This document shows, piece after piece, positions 42,137-46,445 of a stretch of 46,445 nt of DNA. Position numbers and translations under genes: made by a program. Every line of letters starts with the position of its first letter. Within the stretch, counting starts at the first letter, position 1. The notes beneath the pieces are model-generated. The model searched no databases. It saw nothing but the letters and a program-made list of their open reading frames with translations, and was not told the DNA's origin. Source of the stretch: Cladosporium sp. IMV 00045 (Eukaryota; Ascomycota; Dothideomycetes; Cladosporiales; Cladosporiaceae); contig MSJI02000665.1 in NCBI GenBank assembly GCA_001931905.2, positions 1 through 46,445 on the forward strand, in the 5' to 3' direction.

Positions 42137-43160
42137 ATGGCCTCCAAACTCGCTCCCTGGGCTTTCAGAAGCAGCGCGCGCGTTCTGCGCACCCAGATGC
42201 GCCAGCAGCAGCGCCAATTCCGCGTCTCTGCCGCCCCCCGAAGTGAGAGCATCAACGTGGTATGTCTCTGCTGCTCCTCGCGCAGCCGCCTTGCCTCGCC
42301 ACTCTTCTAACAATCCTCCTCGCAGCACCGCGACACTCCCGACAACAATCTCAACATTCCCTTCCAGTTCAACGCCCAGAATGAGAAGCTCATCCAGGAA
42401 GTCCTTTCCCGCTACCCCAGCCAGTACAAGAAGGCCGCCGTCATGCCTCTTCTCGACCTCGGCCAGAGACAGCACGGTTTCACCAGCATCAGTGTCATGA
42501 ACGAGGTTGCGCGCATCCTGGAGATGCCGCCCATGAGAGTCTACGAGGTCGCCACTTTCTACACCATGTACAACCGCAACCCCGTGGGCAAGTTCCACGT
42601 TCAGTGTTGCACTACGGTATGTTGAGAAGAGCTGGATCCCTGGAGGAGAAGAATCGCGAACTGATCGTTTGTCTTTACAGACTCCTTGCCAGCTTAAGGG
42701 CAGCGACGGCATCATGAAGGCCATTGAGGAGCAGCTCGGCATCCACCACGGCGAGACTACCGAGGACAAGCTCTTCACCTTCACCGAGGTTGAGTGCCTC
42801 GGCGCTTGTGTCAACGCTCCCATGGTCCAGATCAACGACGACTACTTCGAGGACCTCACACCCGAGACCACCAAGTCTCTCCTGGTAGCACTGAAGGATG
42901 CGGCAGAGAAGACCGGCGCTGGTGGCCTCGCACCCGGTCTTCCCGGTGTGAGTGGTCAGGAGGAGGCTTCCGGCAAGGGTGGTGAGGGCGCGCAAATTCC
43001 GGAGCAGGGCAGAGGATACGCAGCACAGGGCGTGAAGATGCCGGCTCCCGGCCCCTTCAGCGGAAGGCAGACTTGCGAGCCCAGCCACGGCTTGACAAGC
43101 TTGAAGGATGTCAAGGAGTTCGACCCCAAGCTTATGAGGACTGACGGTGCGCTCGACTAG
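42137..43160 (+). CDS. nuo24: NADH:ubiquinone oxidoreductase 24 kDa subunit (complex I, NuoE/NDUFV2 type)
   Basis: Exons 42137-42259, 42326-42616 and 42681-43160 encode 297 residues. The first 35 or so residues ([20 protein letters not shown]) form an Arg-rich mitochondrial presequence. The thioredoxin-like fold carries the four ligands of the [2Fe-2S] cluster N1a: QCCTTPCQL (C-x4-C) and [10 protein letters not shown] (C-x3-C). Other conserved blocks are [34 protein letters not shown] and FTEVECLG. The C-terminal 70 residues are a Gly/Pro-rich extension. It belongs to the NADH-oxidising module of complex I, next to the 51 kDa FMN subunit, on the matrix side of the inner membrane. Strong use of C-ending codons fits high expression. 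Confidence 0.96.
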
Positions 43161-43939
43161 ATTTGTACATATGTAGCATACCGGCAAGTACATTGAGATT
43201 TTTTTCCTGTTCGAGTGTTGATTCGGAAGCGTGGGACAAGCTGTTGTTTGTGAGACTTGAGACTTGAGATGATTTGTGATATGACGGAGAGCGCAGCACA
43301 AGCGTGTCGGGTTGAGAGTACAAGTCTGACGATTGTACTCATCACCCGTCTGGACTCGTGAGTGAGACATCGAAACAAAGACTACGAGTAATATTCCTAG
43401 CTGATACTGTTGCAGGAACACGAGTTCCATTCAAACATCGGCTTCATGCAGGAGACTTGACAATTTGCGCTACCGGTCTAGCTTTCATCACATCGCACAC
43501 GCATGATGTCAAATTGAACATTCGTCACAGCATACAAGCATTGATGGATATTCTTTGCGTGGACGACTGGGATGTAAATGACTTATTATACTAATCACGC
43601 GTATCTTCCAGGGTGTTCCAATTTCAAACTTGTCGCTGAAATGATAAATCGAGAAGCAGTCGTGCTCGACTCACCGAGCGGATCGCCTCTGGACTGCGAC
43701 TCCCTGCTGCCTCGAACAAGAGCACGGGAAGAACGTTACGAGCAAGGCAAGCATGTCACAACATTGCCGGCAAGTCCCTCCAACACCGCCAGTTCTACAA
43801 AAGCGATCGCATCCCCATAAATGCGTCAAAATGCCTTACCAGATTTCACATTCAATCGAACCCTCGCCCGACATCGCCTTCCCACCTTCAATCCAAGGTA
43901 CATACCTCGACTCCTCCAATCTCCCACTCAACCAGCAAA
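43161..43939. other. Intergenic, promoter side of the secreted protein gene
   Basis: No supported gene. A short tandem TGAGACT repeat sits at about 43251-43266. A C/T-rich leader just before 43940 is the probable 5' UTR. Confidence 0.45.
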
Positions 43940-45174
43940 ATGCACCTCCCCACCCTCCTCCTTTCTTTCCTCTTCACCCTCGTATCCAGCCAAAGAGAAA
44001 CCACGGCCGTATCATATTCCAACGCCCAGCGCAACGAATCAGGCATCTACGGCTACCAACTCGTTGGCTCCGGTTTCTCAAAGGACTTCAAAGGCGCTTG
44101 CAATGACATCAACATCTTGGATCAGCGCAGGTGGCTGGCGCTTTTTCTTGACCCAACTTATATTCAGCGTACGAAGAGGACCCGACTCTCCCTACTTGGG
44201 TGGCGTGACAATGGGTGTTTGCATGCTGACTTTGACTTGCTCTTCTAATAGGAGCTTATTGTGATTCGATCGGTTGGGACCAACAGGAGTATCATGATAG
44301 GTACTCTGTCATATTGCAGAATGTCAAGTTCTACAATACGGGTCTTTTTCTGACTTGGTTACTCAATGCTTTTGATACGAGTTTGTTCTTGCGTGAGTTT
44401 CTCTCATCTTCTCTAACTTCGATTGCTCTTCGGACGAAAACAATCACAAGCTGCTCTTGACGATCGACCATCTCATCATCCCAAACACAAAAGACTAACC
44501 CATCCCCTCCAGCCAACGCAACCTCCACCCTCACCCCCACCAACCGCGACACCAACCCCTTCGTCTACCTCTGCTCCGCCCTAACCGTCAACCTCCTCGA
44601 AGCCTTCAGTCTCGACTCCAACCGCGTGCTGCGCTCAATCTGCTCTGCGTCAAACCAAACCCTGCACGGCCGACCCTTCACCAACAAAACTCAGCCCTCC
44701 AAACCCGCCTTGTTCGACAATCGCCAAATCCGCAGCAAACTGCTCGGATGGGTCATGATCGCCACATCCACAACCTACGCTCTCTCCGACGACCTCTGCG
44801 ACAGGGGCCGTAATTTCGTCCCGCCACTTGGACGACAGGGCCTGGACGGCACTAACACCACAGTCATGCTCTGCGGCGCTGAAGGAAGACGGCAGTCCGC
44901 CGAGGAACTTCACCACAAGATGACGCTGTGGAAGACGAAGCTTTTCGTCAACATGGTCGAGCATGTCAGCGATCGACCGGAGTGGTTGGAGTGGCTTTGC
45001 CTGAATTTGAACGCGACTGCGTTGAAGGTTACAGGACTTTTTGGGTCGAGGGCTACGAGTGCTGTTTGTTGGGATGCGGCGCCTGAGAAGGGACTGTGGG
45101 GTTATTGTGGGAGGGGGGCGTTGGATGATGAGTGTGGTGAGGTTGTGGATGGGGATCACAATCTTCTGAGATAG
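43940..45174 (+). CDS. Secreted Cys-containing protein, uncharacterised
   Basis: The best model has four exons, 43940-44130, 44168-44214, 44252-44392 and 44513-45174, giving about 346 residues. The N-terminus MHLPTLLLSFLFTLVSSQ is a clear signal peptide. The mature part has GIYGYQLVGSGFSKDFKGAC, PDSPYLGGVTM, GAYCDSIGWDQQEYHDRYSV, SSTTYALSDDLCD-like and LWGYCGRGALDDECGE segments, with about 11 Cys likely forming disulfides and several N-x-S/T sites (for example NATST, NTT, NAT). No membrane segment follows the signal. The first two introns in this model are only 37 nt each; they are needed to keep the frame, so the model is less sure there. The last exon is solid. No family is recognised. It could be a cell-wall or host-interface protein, which is inference only. 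Confidence 0.7.
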
Positions 45175-45891
45175 GTGGTTTGGGGGATTGCCAAGTCTTC
45201 CCGCCTCGCACGAGATGTTGACATACACTTGCCGGTGTCACCAACATGGGCGTAACATCCAATGCAAAGCTCGAGCAGGGCATACCAACAGTGCTGATCA
45301 AGTGCAGAGGCATCCCAGAGTTTGCAACTTTCAGGCTGAACAACATATCAAACATCGGTCGTTCACGATAGGCATCATGCTCATGCTCCATCAAGCATAT
45401 CCTGTACAACATCTGAACAAGCATGGCGAATGAACAGATCAGCTTAGACATGCTCGTAGCGGAGATACGGCGAAGCATGTTATCCAGGGGCTATTGAGTA
45501 CCGGTAAAATGGACACTTCACATCACTTCAAGAACATCACAAACATCACTCAAAACTACGGGACATTTTACGGTCACATTGTGCCCATTGGAGACAAGGC
45601 TCCGGAGATCACGAGACATCATGGAAATGACAGCTCATCCTCACATGGAGGACGTCAGAAGGTTTGTTCAGAGATGTTTGCATTTCGGTCGGGTATATGT
45701 ACGACGGTCATTTGCAGAGACATCTCTCAGCCACCACGCTGAAGATTCGGAGGAGGGGTATAATGAAGTATCCACGCAAAACATCAATCCTCCTTGTTTC
45801 CTTGCAGCGTGCCGCAAGCACGAGCGCCTTCCAACGCCTGGCCTTTTTCTGATCAAGTGGTCATGAGAGTGAAGTCAACAGACCAAGTCGC
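45175..45891. other. Convergent intergenic region between secreted protein and uL15 genes
   Basis: 3' flanks of both genes. A 141-codon minus-strand frame (45053-45478) overlaps the antisense of the secreted protein exon and has a His/Pro-rich tail; it is not supported as a gene. Confidence 0.5.
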
Positions 45892-46420
45892 TTATGCGAC
45901 GAGCTGGACAACACCACCGGCCTCCTTGATCTTGCGCTCGGCGTCCTTGGAGAAGTAACGGGCGCGGACAATGATGGGGACCTCAGGGATGCGACCCTTG
46001 CCGAGGACCTTGGAGTAACCAAGGGGGACGAGGTCGATGATGGGGGCGGAGTCGGCAGACTTGTTGGCAAGGTACTGCTCGCGCTGCTCGGTGGGGATGA
46101 GGGACCAGAGCTGTGGGAAAATTTGTTAGTGCCTCCTCGTCGCATTGGAGTTTCTGGCGGATTTGCGCTCGAATCGCGTTCAGACGTACCTTGTCGAGGT
46201 TGATGACGGGCTTCCAGAACTGGTTCTGGAGCTTGTGGAAGTACCTCATACCGACCTTACCGAAGTAACCCGGGTGGTACTTGTCCAAGTTGGTGCGGTG
46301 GTGGTGCTGACCACCGGCAAGACCACGACCACCGGGATGCTTGCGGTGCTTGCCGATACGTCCCTTACCGGCGGACACATGACCGCGGTGCTTGCGGGTC
46401 TGGGTGAGTCTGGTCGGCAT
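45892..46420 (-). CDS. RPL28: 60S ribosomal protein uL15 (L28/L27a)
   Basis: Minus-strand exons 46420-46190 and 46110-45892 (79-nt intron, GTACGT...CACAG) give 149 residues, the usual length of the eukaryotic protein. The N-terminus [20 protein letters not shown], the Gly/His-rich [30 protein letters not shown] and the C-terminal [18 protein letters not shown] are all characteristic. uL15 is an essential component of the large subunit that threads a basic N-terminal extension into 23S-like rRNA and is the site of cycloheximide-resistance substitutions in yeasts. Codon use is extremely C-biased, as in other ribosomal protein genes. The promoter lies outside the window; only 25 bases of the 5' leader are seen. 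Confidence 0.97.
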
Positions 46421-46445
46421 GTTGGCGGATGTCGAAGTCGCTTGT

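Noticed and set aside
45053..45478. 141-codon minus-strand open frame
   Set aside because: Its second half is the antisense of the last exon of the secreted protein gene, and its His/Pro-rich tail is typical of antisense translation.
1..46445. CRISPR arrays, bacterial-type operons, origins and riboswitches
   Set aside because: The window is fungal nuclear DNA; no spaced identical short repeats, no operon-like overlapping genes and no TPP-type riboswitch signature in introns were noticed.

Overview
The window is nuclear DNA from a filamentous ascomycete (Pezizomycotina), most likely a Dothideomycete. Genes are broken by many short introns (mostly 51-80 nt) with GTRNGT-type donors and CTAAC-like branch sites. 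Typical fungal families occur: Zn2Cys6 regulators, a hybrid histidine kinase, a FREQUENCY-type clock protein, COPII Sec24 and mitochondrial Atm1. The class-level placement is an inference from family resemblance, not a search.

The left part, about 1-33.2 kb, looks like accessory DNA. Intact genes are spaced by 0.8-2 kb tracts holding gene relics and dispersed repeats. In order: a decayed Zn2Cys6 regulator (minus, 262-774); an intact Zn2Cys6 regulator (2404-4750); an alpha/beta hydrolase (5306-6919); a scrap of a second histidine kinase (7189-7299); a repeat-rich stretch with an 81-bp tandem duplication; a seven-exon hybrid histidine kinase (9125-13454); decayed coding relics, one a broken copy of the 3' end of the 5.3 kb hydrolase (about 14957-15362); a FREQUENCY-like protein without the usual central region (16247-17872); an ATF/CREB-type bZIP factor (18982-19937); another Zn2Cys6 relic (about 21408-21680); an HSL-type alpha/beta hydrolase flanked by direct repeats (23795-25248); a 20-N assembly gap inside a G run; a second intact Zn2Cys6 regulator (minus, 27357-29559); and a damaged ankyrin-type gene whose N-terminus resembles those of fungal STAND proteins (minus, 30863-33216).

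The right part, about 34.1-46.4 kb, is denser and mostly housekeeping: SEC24 (COPII cargo adaptor), ATM1 (mitochondrial Fe-S ABC exporter), a small conserved-looking membrane protein, the 24 kDa subunit of respiratory complex I, a secreted Cys-containing protein, and ribosomal protein uL15 at the right edge. The switch from relic-rich to housekeeping DNA at about 34 kb is itself a feature of the window.

The most interesting item is the run of signalling genes between 9 and 20 kb: a GAF-type sensor kinase with its own receiver domain, a centre-deleted FREQUENCY paralogue and a stress-type bZIP factor, next to duplicated and broken copies of regulators. Exon boundaries were placed by eye from splice signals and reading-frame continuity. 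All family assignments rest on motif recognition without database searches.
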